DNA of 12,663 bases from Myxococcales bacterium. Its GTDB lineage: Bacteria > Myxococcota > UBA796 > SXON01. Location: NCBI GenBank assembly GCA_009692585.1, contig SHYX01000080.1, positions 1-12,663 on the forward strand, in the 5' to 3' direction. Below, piece after piece: positions 1 to 6,913 of the stretch (position 1 is the stretch's first letter; each line of letters starts with the position of its first letter). Under the pieces are notes generated by a model. That model was not told the origin of the DNA, made no database searches, and worked only from the letters and a program-made list of their open reading frames with translations. Both the position numbers and the translations under genes were made by a program.

Positions 1-929
1 GCAAGCTCCTCCAACCAGCGCTCTGCCTCCATCGCGGCGCCGCAGCCGGTGCCCGCGGCGGTGACCGCCTGCCGGTAGTAGTGGTCGGCGGCGTCACCGC
101 AGGCGAAGACTCCCGCAATGTTCGTCGAGGTGCGCCCCGGCGTGGTGACGAGGTAGCCGAGGTCATCGTGGGTGATCCACGGGGTGAAGGGCGCGGTGTT
201 CGGGGTGTGCCCGATGCCCAGGAACATGCCGCCCAGCGCCATCTCGGAGACGACGCCGGTGACGGTGTTGCGGAGCTGGAGGCCGCGGATCTTGCTCTCA
301 CCCAGGACGTCGATGACCTCGGTGTTCCAGATGAACTCGATCTTCGGGTTGGCGTGTGCCTTGGCCTGCATCGCCTTGCTGGCGCGAAGCGTGTCGCGAC
401 GGTGCACGATGTACACCTTTGTGGCGAAACGGGTAAGGAAGGTGGCCTCCTCGACGGCGGTGTCCCCTCCCCCTACGACAGCGACCTCCAAGCCCTTGTA
501 GAAGAACCCGTCGCAGGTGGCGCAGGCGCTGACGCCGCCGCCGAGCTTCTGGAGGCGCTCTTCGTTGGGGAGCCCCAGGTACTTGGCGTCGGCCCCGGTG
601 GCGATGATGAGCACGTCGCAAGTGTAGACCTCGCCGTTGGCCGTGTTCAGCGTGAAGGGGCGCTGGCCCAACTCGCAGGTGGCTACCTCGTCGAAGACGA
701 AGCGGGTGCCGAACTTCTCGACCTGGGCGCGCATCCGGTCCATCAGCTCGGGGCCCTGAACGCCGTCGGGGAAGCCCGGATAGTTCTCGACCTCCGTCGT
801 GATCGTGAGCTGGCCGCCCGGCCGAAGCCCGTCAAAGACCAGCGGCTTCAGGTTGGCGCGGGAGGCGTAGAGCGCGGCGGTGAGCCCGGCGGGTCCGGAG
901 CCGACGATGATGACCGTTTCGTGAGGCAT
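1..929 (-). CDS. trxB: Thioredoxin-disulfide reductase, C-terminus cut by window edge
   Basis: This is a FAD/NADPH flavoprotein that reduces thioredoxin in the cytoplasm. Translation from the ATG at 929 gives about 309 residues without a stop. The family is about 310-320 residues, so only the last few residues are missing. Visible landmarks, in order: the N-terminal FAD motif GSGPAGLTAALYASR (about residues 9-23), a GGQL segment and ENYPGFP, the redox-active CATC at residues 136-139, the NADPH-binding VVGGGDTA followed by HRRDTLRAS, and the C-terminal FAD segment GDAADHYYRQAVTAAGTGC. CATC and its position agree with the E. coli enzyme (C135/C138). The gene starts 27 bases after the stop of the FG-GAP lipoprotein gene on the same strand, so the two may share a transcript. 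I see no strong ribosome-binding site. Identification is firm. Confidence 0.96.
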   Translation of the reverse strand, partial: MPHETVIIVGSGPAGLTAALYASRANLKPLVFDGLRPGGQLTITTEVENYPGFPDGVQGPELMDRMRAQVEKFGTRFVFDEVATCELGQRPFTLNTANGEVYTCDVLIIATGADAKYLGLPNEERLQKLGGGVSACATCDGFFYKGLEVAVVGGGDTAVEEATFLTRFATKVYIVHRRDTLRASKAMQAKAHANPKIEFIWNTEVIDVLGESKIRGLQLRNTVTGVVSEMALGGMFLGIGHTPNTAPFTPWITHDDLGYLVTTPGRTSTNIAGVFACGDAADHYYRQAVTAAGTGCGAAMEAERWLEEL

Positions 930-956
930 GGGCGTCTCGGAGAGGGGCCGCAGCTA

Positions 957-2368
957 TCATGGCGGGCGGTCGGCGCCCTCCGCGAGCGCGGCGGCGCCGG
1001 CCGTGAACGCGGCGGCGCCGGTAACTGCCGAGGTGGCGGGGAGGGTCCACGTCCGGCTTCCGGCCGCCACGGTCACCACCGCGCCGTCTGGAGCCTCGAC
1101 CTCGAGCCACGAGTTCGCGGAGCAGCCCACGCTCTGAAACAGCCAGGGGCCGCGGTGGATGTCACTCATCACGATGTCGAGGATGCCGTCTTCGTTGATG
1201 TCGTGAGCGAGCACCGCGCAGGTTCCGGCCGCCCGCGGGAGTCCGATCTCAACGCCCACTTCCTCAAATGTACCCTCTTCTACTTGACGAAACGCCCACG
1301 CTGGGCAGATGCCGACGTCGAGGTCGGCGAAGTCGCTCGTCGGGAGCGGGATGTCGAGGAGTCCGTCGTTGTCCAGGTCCGCGATGGCGCTCCCCCATGC
1401 CATCTGCTCGCCCTCCGTGCCCGGCAGGCCCCAACTCTGCGTCGCGTCGACGTAGCCCCACGGCTCGCCCAAGAGCAGGACGGGTCCAGCACCCGTGGCG
1501 AGAAGCATGTCGAGCTGGCCATCGCCGTCGATGTCGCCGGCAGAGACGCTCATGCAGGCGCCGCTGATGGCGGCGCCGGGAGGGGTCGCTTCCACCAGCC
1601 CGCCCTTGCCATCCCCCTCCAAAGTGTGTTGGGTCCGAGTTCGGGTCCGCGGTGATGGCACATGTAGGCGTCCGGCACGCCATCCTCGTCGAAATCGAGC
1701 ACCAGGATGTCGAAGGGCTCGCCGGTGGCGCCGGTCCCGAGCGAGACCGCGTCTCCCCAGCTGCCGCCGGCCGCGCGCGTGGCAACAGCCGGGCCGTTCC
1801 CGCCGGGAAGCCCCGACTGGCCGAGCACCAGCTCCGCACCACCGTCGCCGTCCAGATCGGCGAGGCTCGCGTCCACGAACCGCACGCCGAATTCACCCAC
1901 GAACAGATCGCGCACGGCGTCGGCGCTCCCGACCCATCCGGGCACGGCGCGCACACTTTCCCCGAGCACGAGCAGGTCGACCGCACCCGTGCCCTCCAGG
2001 TCGAGCAGCGCGAGCCGGAGGGGGGGCTCTTGCCAGGTCCACCGGCGCGGATCGCCGTCCAGGGGCCAGGTCACCGTCTGCCGCGGCCCGAACAAGGTCG
2101 TGATCCACCAGACGCCGTCGATTTTGGAAAGCGTCAGACTTCCTTCCAGCTCGCCCCCCTCGGGGTGCGGGAGTTCGCTCATGCGGTCGCTGCGATCCAC
2201 CCACTCGACGGCCCGGGGATCGAGACATGGCTGAACCTCGGACTGGGACCAGCCGGGGTCCGAGACCAAAGGGGGCGCCTCACCCGCGCCGCCGTCTCGT
2301 TCGCCGAGGGGCGACTCGCCGCAGGCGCTCATCACCGCGACAACGGCCAAGCGGCGCGCCGCCAACAC
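957..2368 (-). pseudogene. FG-GAP/VCBS-repeat lipoprotein gene, split by a one-base frameshift
   Basis: Two overlapping reading frames make one protein. The N-terminal part runs 2368-1550 (GTG start; a TGA lies six codons upstream in frame). The C-terminal part is in another frame and ends at 957. The frames join near 1613-1620, where the coding strand reads TTTGGAGGGGGAT. Adding one G restores NTLW followed by EGDGKGG or RGDGKGG and keeps the family pattern intact. The N-terminus has a lipoprotein-like signal ending in VMSAC (Cys16). About six FG-GAP motifs with calcium-type Asp spacing are spread over both halves, for example ADLDGDGGAELVLG, LDFDEDGVPDA, GDIDGDGQLDML and ADLDNDGLLDI. The last about 50 residues (SWLEVEAPDGAVVTVAAGSR) resemble a short ASPIC/UnbV-type end. 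FG-GAP repeats form beta-propellers on exported proteins; the specific role is unknown. The defect lies beside C-runs, so it may be a sequencing or assembly error rather than true decay. Confidence 0.8.
1008..1039. repeat. 32-base dispersed repeat, copy 1
   Basis: This segment matches 2813-2844 in the same orientation at 30 of 32 positions; the shared core is CTGCCGAGGTGGCGG. It lies inside the 3' end of the FG-GAP gene, where the minus strand reads ATSAVTGAAA. The second copy lies in a stretch with no intact gene, where the same frame gives ATSAVTGGAA. Confidence 0.7.
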
Positions 2369-2683
2369 CCAGCGCCCAACGGCTCAAGCAGAGTCCATGT
2401 CGAATCGTACGTTATCCTGCCGTCAAGCTCAAGGGGCCTGGAGTTACCCCGGCCGCGCCGCGCTGCCCTCGGCGCCGAGCCCGGTGACCGGGAACCCGCC
2501 GGAGCGAGGACCGGGAGCCAGGAGCCGAGTGCCCGGGATCTGGGAACCCGGGACCGGGGCGCCGGGCCGGATCGACCGCGTCTGCCCGGGGAGCGAGGCG
2601 GCGACGACGGGGGCAGCTCGGGTCAGGCACGGATGCCCGGCAGGCCGAGCTGGCGGTCCGGCTTCGTCGGCCGGAGCAGCGCG

Positions 2684-2791
2684 AGTGTCCGCGCGCTGGT
2701 TGGTCAGTACCACCAGCGGCACGGCGTGGTCCTCGCGGTCGGAGACGCAGAGCCAGAGCGGCTCCGGACGGTTCGGGAGGCGCACCTCCAT
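2684..2791 (-). pseudogene. Short DDE-transposase-like remnant
   Basis: The minus strand encodes MEVRLPNRPEPLWLCVSD, then REDHAVPLVVLTNQRADT. This has the cadence of the core of IS4-type DDE transposases, where a VRLP..PLWLVV strand is followed by PLxLLTN and then the AW.IV..Y..RW.IE helix. The expected downstream helix and catalytic glutamate are absent in all three minus frames, and no terminal inverted repeats are seen. If the reading is right this is a dead fragment of an insertion sequence. The call rests on motif memory over about 36 residues and could be chance. Confidence 0.3.
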
Positions 2792-2812
2792 GCTCGCGCA
2801 GGCGCAGCGGAG

Positions 2813-2844
2813 CGCGGCGCCGCCGGTTACTGCCGAGGTGGCGG
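2813..2844. repeat. 32-base dispersed repeat, copy 2
   Basis: Second copy of the segment at 1008-1039, 30 of 32 positions identical and in the same orientation. It lies just upstream (minus-strand sense) of the transposase-like fragment and downstream of the 76-residue lipoprotein. Confidence 0.65.
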
Positions 2845-2896
2845 CTCCCCTCGAGAGTTGCCGGCCACTGTCAGCGCGGCGGTGGCATGAGCTCGA

Positions 2897-3127
2897 TCAG
2901 CGGCTGAATCGGGGCAACTCGGCCCAAGTCTGCGCGGCGCCGAAGCAGGTGGCGCGCCCGTCGCGGAGGGCGCACGCGTGCACCACCCCTACCGCGATGG
3001 CGTCCCACGGACCGGCCGGAATGCTCGTGGACGTCCCGGAGTCCTGCCCGGCCGACGCGCTGTCCTCCGGTGTGGCCTGCACAGGCGTGGAAGGTCCACG
3101 ACAGCCGGCGATCAGCAGCGCGATCAC
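2897..3127 (-). CDS. Small lipoprotein with one RCC1-type motif (76 residues)
   Basis: The GTG start overlaps the TGA of the upstream RCC1 gene as GTGA, a standard arrangement for translational coupling. The N-terminus MIALLIAGC is a compact lipoprotein signal with a good lipobox (LIAGC, Cys9). A linker rich in Ser, Pro, Thr and Asp follows. One RCC1-type unit follows at about residues 46-63 (VGVVHACALRDGRATCFG), matching the GxxHxCAL..DG.v.CWG pattern of the seven repeats next door. The protein ends 13 residues later. It may be a real mini-lipoprotein or the head of a paralogue that lost its other repeats. Function is unknown; the lipid anchor predicts a membrane location. Confidence 0.62.
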   Translation of the reverse strand: MIALLIAGCRGPSTPVQATPEDSASAGQDSGTSTSIPAGPWDAIAVGVVHACALRDGRATCFGAAQTWAELPRFSR

Positions 3128-4107
3128 GGGTCCGCCGGTCGCCCGTCACACTGGCCGCCGTCGAAGGTCCACTCGTCGGCGCACCCCCAGCAGGTGACCG
3201 CGCCATCGGACGACAGTCCACACGAGTGGCCCGTACCGGCGCCCGCGCTGACCCAACCGAGGCTCTCCGGCGCGCCGCACTGGCCCAGATCAGGATCGCC
3301 GGCGAGCTCGCCATTCCCGCAACCCCAACAGGACAGACTTCCTTTTTCCTCCACCGCGCAGCCGTGGACCATCCCGACCCCGACCGAGGTGTAGAGCCCG
3401 GCCGGCGGAGTCGCCTCTCCGAAGGTGTCGCGCCCCCAACACCTCACCACCGCACCCTCCGTGATCCCACACGAGAGCTTCGAGTTGGCGTCGATGGCGA
3501 CAAAACCCACGTCGGGCGGCGCGTCGCACTGCCCCGCGTCAGCAGATACGTCCGTTGTACAACCCCAACACACCGCCTCCCCGGCCTCCGCGACGGCGCA
3601 GCTGTGGGTCTCGCCGGCGGAAACCGTGGTGTAGATGCCGGCGGGGGCGTCGCACTGGCCGTAGTCGTGGTCGGAGCAGCCCCAGCAGCTCACGGCGCCG
3701 TCGCTATCGACCGCACAGGAATGGTACACCCCGGCGCTGACCACGCGCCACGTGCCCACCGGCGCCTCGCACTGGCCGCGGTCCGCCCCCTCGCACCCGA
3801 AACACACGATCGCGCCGGCGGTCGTGAGCCCGCACGTATGCCAAAGGCCCGCGTCTACTGTGGTGAACTCCACGCCCTTCGGCGGATCGGCCTGGCCCGT
3901 CTGTGCGTACCCCCAACAGTCCAACGCGCCATCGGCCAGCAACAGACAGTTGTGGGTGGCTCCCACCGAGAGTTGGAGGAGCGGGACGTCGCTGTCATTG
4001 TCCGAGTCAGTGTCACCGCCAGTGTCACTGTCCGGTTCGGGCGACGCGGCGGGCTGGCTCCCCGCACACCCGATCACGGAGGCGATGATCATCCAGACGA
4101 CCAGCAC
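3124..4107 (-). CDS. RCC1-repeat lipoprotein, seven repeats (327 residues)
   Basis: The GTG start at 4107 has a good ribosome-binding site (GGGGAGAGTGA directly before it). The signal ends in a lipobox (SVIGC, Cys14), then a low-complexity Asp/Ser/Thr linker to about residue 42. Seven RCC1-type units follow at about residues 48-66, 86-104, 125-143, 164-182, 205-225, 244-262 and 289-308. Each has the form aG..HsCaL..dGav.CWG, and most are followed by GQCdAP. Seven units fit a seven-bladed propeller like eukaryotic RCC1. The regular Cys pairs (one in the H.C strand, one in CWG, often a third in CWGC and a fourth in GQC) suggest disulfides that hold the blades outside the cytoplasm. The fifth unit is the most divergent and lacks the His. 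Bacterial proteins of this kind are surface or periplasmic; the ligand is unknown. Confidence 0.88.
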   Translation of the reverse strand: MLVVWMIIASVIGCAGSQPAASPEPDSDTGGDTDSDNDSDVPLLQLSVGATHNCLLLADGALDCWGYAQTGQADPPKGVEFTTVDAGLWHTCGLTTAGAIVCFGCEGADRGQCEAPVGTWRVVSAGVYHSCAVDSDGAVSCWGCSDHDYGQCDAPAGIYTTVSAGETHSCAVAEAGEAVCWGCTTDVSADAGQCDAPPDVGFVAIDANSKLSCGITEGAVVRCWGRDTFGEATPPAGLYTSVGVGMVHGCAVEEKGSLSCWGCGNGELAGDPDLGQCGAPESLGWVSAGAGTGHSCGLSSDGAVTCWGCADEWTFDGGQCDGRPADP

Positions 4108-4318
4108 TCACTCTCCCCACGGTAGGGTTGACGTGTACCACACACGCGGCCGCCGCGGTCGCCGCTGGGCCACTCCGCGTGGAAGTGCCCGTTGGTGGCG
4201 ATGTCCAACGAGGGGAGTTTGGCGTTCGCGTCGGCCACGTCGGCCGTCTGCAGCGGCTCGCACCACGCGGCCGCCCCCCGGCCGAGGCACCCCGCGGAAT
4301 CTGTGCCAGACTGTATCG
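4108..4318. promoter_or_regulatory. Divergent intergenic region, no clear promoter elements
   Basis: This gap of about 210 bases lies between the start of the RCC1 lipoprotein (minus) and the selenoprotein gene (plus), so both promoters should be here. A TTGACG occurs at about 4129-4134, but no good -10 lies at the right distance. The remainder is GC-rich and I cannot place start sites. Confidence 0.35.
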
Positions 4319-6061
4319 ATGATGCTGTTTCTACTCTCGTGCGACCCGGCGCCCGATGGCTTGGGCCCCGAGGCCGTCCAGGCGGAGGACACCGCGCCGG
4401 AGGCCACGTGGGTCCCCGTCCCCACGGGCTGTGAGGCCCCAGCCGTCCTGCCTGCGGACCCGCTCGTCCTCGCCGGCGAGGCGCGCACCACGCAGGAGAA
4501 CGTCGGGTACCTCATCGAGATGGTCGACGTCGAGCGGTACGGGGACCTCGTGCTGGGTGTGGGTCAGGGGGGGCTCCTGGTCTACGACGTCTCCGACCCG
4601 GACGCGCCGGCGCTCGTCGGCGACGGCCGCGGTCCCGGCCAGGACCGCTTCCACCGTGTCGAAGCGCTCGACGAACGCTACGTCGCCGCCACGAATCGTG
4701 AGTACGGGATCGCGGTCTACGACCTCCTCGACCCCTCCAAGCCCGTTCAGGTGTGGTCCGAGGCGCACGCCGGCTGGGAGGGTCTGTCCGCGGTCGATGG
4801 CCTCCTGTACGTGACCGACAGCGAGGGACTCGTGGTGTTCGACGTCGCGAACCCCTGGTCCCCGGAGCGCGTGGGGGAGGCAACCGGGCTCGATGCGTCT
4901 TGGGAGCTCTCCCAGCCGGTCGGCGACTGGATCTACGCGGCGGACAACACACTCGGTCTGGTCCCGATCGACATCTCCGACCCTACCGCGCCCACCCTCG
5001 GCGTTCCGGTCCATCTCGGCGGGGGTGTCCTTCACGTGCGCGCCCACGGGAGCACGCTGTACGCGAGCCTCGGCGGCGCCGGGGTGGCGGTCCTGGACGC
5101 CAGCAACCCCGCCACGCCCGTGGAGATCGCGCGCGTGGAGACGGGTGGGGCGGCGGTCATGAGCGCCGTCGCGAACGGCATCCTGTTCGTCGTCGACCAC
5201 GAGGCCATACTCGCCTGGGACGTCGCCGATCCTGCCGCCCCCCTCCCCATCGGCCGCCAGGAAACGGAGCAGTTTGCGCTGGCGGTCGACGCGGACGACG
5301 ACGTGGCCTGGGTGGGCGACTGGGCGCTCATGGAAGGCTGGCGGGTCGATCCGTCGGCGGCGGCGGGCCAGCTCGACGTGCCCGGAGCAGGGCTCGTGGT
5401 CGGCACCACCACCATCAGCAACCGCGGCGGCGGCACGCTCCGACTGCTCGGCGGCGCCGGGGAGGGCCTCACGATCGAAGCCAGCGCGCTGGAGATCACC
5501 CCAGGCGGCAGCGCACAACTGCGCATCGCCGGGACAGGGACCAGCCTGTGCCTCGCGACCGATGACCCGGACGGTCCGCTCCGGACGTTCGTGGTCACCG
5601 AAGCAGGCGCCCCGCCGATAGGAGAGCCCGCCCCCGACTTCACGCTCACCGATCTCGACGGCGTCGAACATCGTCTCTCCGAGCAGCTCGGGAACCCCGT
5701 GCTCCTGGTGTACTTCGCCACCTGGTGACCCGTCTGCCCGTCCGAGGTCTCGGACGTCGACGACAGCATCCTCCCCACCTACGAAGACCAGGGGCTGGTC
5801 GCGTGGGCGATCGCCGACCAGGAGCACGACGGCGGGGACGCCGCGCGCTTCTTCGCGGAACAGCTCGGCATCGACCTGCCCATCCTCCTGGACCGTGGCG
5901 GCCTGGTCCATGCACTCTACCCCATCGAGCAGGCCTTCCCGTCCGCGGCGTACCCGCAGCAATGGCTCGTGGGGACCGACGGCAGGATTGCCTATGTCGC
6001 GAACGAGCTCGACCACGACGCGCTGACGGCAGCGATCGAGCGGGAGTTGAACGGGGAGTGA
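4319..6061 (+). CDS. Selenocysteine-containing LVIVD-propeller/thioredoxin-fold lipoprotein
   Basis: I read this as one gene of 580 residues with TGA at 5726-5728 decoded as selenocysteine (Sec470). The start ATG at 4319 is followed by a very short lipoprotein signal (MMLFLLSC, Cys8); no other good start is in frame and the ribosome-binding site is weak. About residues 85-310 carry six LVIVD-type units, each with a YDVSDPxxP-like core (for example VYDVSDPDAP, PIDISDPTAP, AWDVADPAAP). Residues about 350-428 look like a choice-of-anchor/Ig-like sandwich (TISNRGGGTL, ITPGGSAQL, DDPDGP). From about 434 a redoxin/AhpC-TSA-like thioredoxin fold begins (GEPAPDFTLTDLDG), reaching VYFATW-Sec-PVC-PSEV and continuing in the same frame for 107 more residues, including WLVGTDGRIAYV, to the TGA at 6059-6061. 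Most relatives have FATWCPxC, so Sec replaces the first cysteine as UxxC. A SECIS-like hairpin follows directly. The likely role is an extracytoplasmic thiol/selenol oxidoreductase. An ordinary annotation would wrongly stop at 5728. Confidence 0.88.
5726..5762 (+). promoter_or_regulatory. Sec UGA codon and bacterial SECIS element
   Basis: After the UGA (5726-5728), bases 5739-5745 (CGUCCGA) pair perfectly with 5750-5756 (UCGGACG), closing an apical loop GGUC at 5746-5749. A lower helix of four pairs (5731-5734 with 5759-5762) is separated by a small internal loop. The loop begins 17 bases after the UGA. In E. coli fdhF the SelB-recognised loop also carries GGUC and begins 18 bases after its UGA. 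Loop sequence, stem length and spacing therefore all fit recruitment of SelB-Sec-tRNA. Confidence 0.85.
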
Positions 6062-6135
6062 ACGGGCGGGGTCTGGTCGCGACGGGCCACCGGCGCGAGA
6101 CCGCCGAGACCGAGGCCGGGCCCTGCCGTCCGACC
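6062..6135. other. Convergent gap with weak imperfect hairpin
   Basis: Between the convergent selenoprotein and outer-membrane protein genes, 6070-6074 (GGTCT) can pair with 6098-6102, and 6078-6081 (CGCG) with 6094-6097, around a 12-base loop. There is no T-tract, so calling it an intrinsic terminator would be weak. Confidence 0.25.
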
Positions 6136-6696
6136 TCAGAACGCCACCTCCACCCCCACGCCCGCACCTCCCGTCCAGATCTCGGTCCCGGGATTCACCG
6201 CGACCAGCTGCCCATGTACGCCGACGTGCTCCGCCACCTGGAAGCCCACCCGGAGCTCGTCCTCGGTGAGGCGAGCCTCCAGCGGCCCCACGAAACCGTC
6301 GAGGTGGCGAATATGCCCGTAGACACGGCCGAAGCGCAGCCCGAACAGCACCTCGCCGCCGAGCGTCGGCCGGCCGACCATCGACCGATCGTCCAGATCG
6401 CCCACCCCACCCAGGAACACGCCCAGTTTCAGATCGACGGTGCGGCCCCCGCCGAACAGATCGAAGCCAACGCCGGCCCGGCCGAGCCACCGCCCCGAGG
6501 CATCGATCCGCATCGCTGCGAGCACGTAGCCATCACGCTTTCCGTCCGCCCGCGCGCGCAGATCGAGGGTCAGGGTGTCGGGCATCAGCTGCGAGCTGGC
6601 TTCGAGGTGCCATTCCGGCCGTACCGGCGGCTCGCTCGGGGGGGGCGCGTCCGCGGGGTCGTGGGCGACGGCGAGCGCGAAGAGAGGGAGGAACAT
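6136..6696 (-). CDS. Probable small outer-membrane beta-barrel protein (186 residues)
   Basis: The ATG at 6696 is preceded by GGAG about 10 bases upstream and begins a clean signal peptide (MFLPLFALAVA, then HDPADAP). A GTG at 6723 would add nine residues that spoil the signal. The mature part is a series of amphipathic strands with Gly-rich turns (LDLRARADGKRDGYVLAAMRIDA, split by turns; VDLKLGVFLGGVGDL; GEVLFGLRFGRVYGHI; LRVGFQVAEHVGVHGQLVAV). It ends in GVGVEVAF. A C-terminal phenylalanine with alternating hydrophobic residues is the usual signal for outer-membrane barrel assembly, and the length would allow about eight strands. I do not recognise a named family. It converges on the selenoprotein gene, with 74 bases between the stops. 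Confidence 0.65.
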   Translation of the reverse strand: MFLPLFALAVAHDPADAPPPSEPPVRPEWHLEASSQLMPDTLTLDLRARADGKRDGYVLAAMRIDASGRWLGRAGVGFDLFGGGRTVDLKLGVFLGGVGDLDDRSMVGRPTLGGEVLFGLRFGRVYGHIRHLDGFVGPLEARLTEDELRVGFQVAEHVGVHGQLVAVNPGTEIWTGGAGVGVEVAF

Positions 6697-6756
6697 GGCG
6701 GGGCGACTCCGCGCTACCGACACCGCTCGGACGTCTGGGCGTTACCCGGTCCCCCA

Positions 6757-6782
6757 CGGTGACGGAGCCCGGTGACGGAGCC
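6757..6782. repeat. Perfect tandem duplication of a 13-base unit
   Basis: CGGTGACGGAGCC occurs twice in a row (6757-6769 and 6770-6782). It lies about 60 bases upstream of the beta-barrel gene's start, inside the 190-odd-base gap (6724-6913) that otherwise shows no gene. It could be a replication slippage product or a direct-repeat operator. Confidence 0.6.
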
Positions 6783-6913
6783 CCGGTGGCTGGGCGCTCG
6801 GCGCGCTGGCGCTGGTTGCGCCACGGAGGCGGCCGACGCGGCAGGGACAGAGCGCAGGGGGTCCAGCCCCGGAGCGAGGGCCCGGCGCCCGCAGGGCGGC
6901 CGCCACTCTGTTT

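Larger units (their letters stand above)
2369..2896. other. 528-base stretch with no intact gene
   Basis: No frame gives a protein with a convincing start and family match across this stretch. It holds a short transposase-like fragment (2684-2791), the second copy of the 32-base repeat (2813-2844), and a low-complexity patch at about 2480-2580 dominated by variants of CCGGGA, GGGAACCC and GGAGCC. On the minus strand, reading through the TGA that ends the 76-residue lipoprotein stays open from 2896 to 2444. The composition becomes Pro/Gly/Ala/Arg-rich and unlike a folded protein after about 2684. It is most likely decayed sequence or spacer. Confidence 0.5.

Noticed and set aside
81..1655. A 524-residue plus-strand frame over trxB and the FG-GAP gene
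   Set aside because: It is antisense to a certain trxB and to FG-GAP repeats and has no domain of its own.
2844..2899. The TGA at 2897-2899 as a second Sec codon (sequence after it reads SSSC)
   Set aside because: It would be UxxxC rather than UxxC, it is not in a redox fold, no SECIS-like hairpin with a GGUC-type loop follows, and downstream sequence is not convincingly coding.
4128..4322. A 64-residue frame in the divergent gap before the selenoprotein gene
   Set aside because: No ribosome-binding site, no signal or domain, and it would overlap the expected promoters.
4319..5728. The propeller gene as a finished protein ending at FATW
   Set aside because: The stop sits at the catalytic Cys codon, the thioredoxin fold would be cut in half, and coding-quality sequence plus a SECIS hairpin follow in the same frame.
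4331..6490. A 719-residue open frame on the minus strand opposite the selenoprotein gene
   Set aside because: Its Arg/Gly/Val-rich composition has no recognisable domain and it crosses the convergent gene boundary; it is an antisense shadow of GC-rich coding sequence.
6886..6898. CGCCC-GCA-GGGCG hairpin downstream of the 2-oxoglutarate oxygenase as a terminator
   Set aside because: Only five pairs and no T-tract in the minus-strand direction; such short GC hairpins are expected by chance in this composition.
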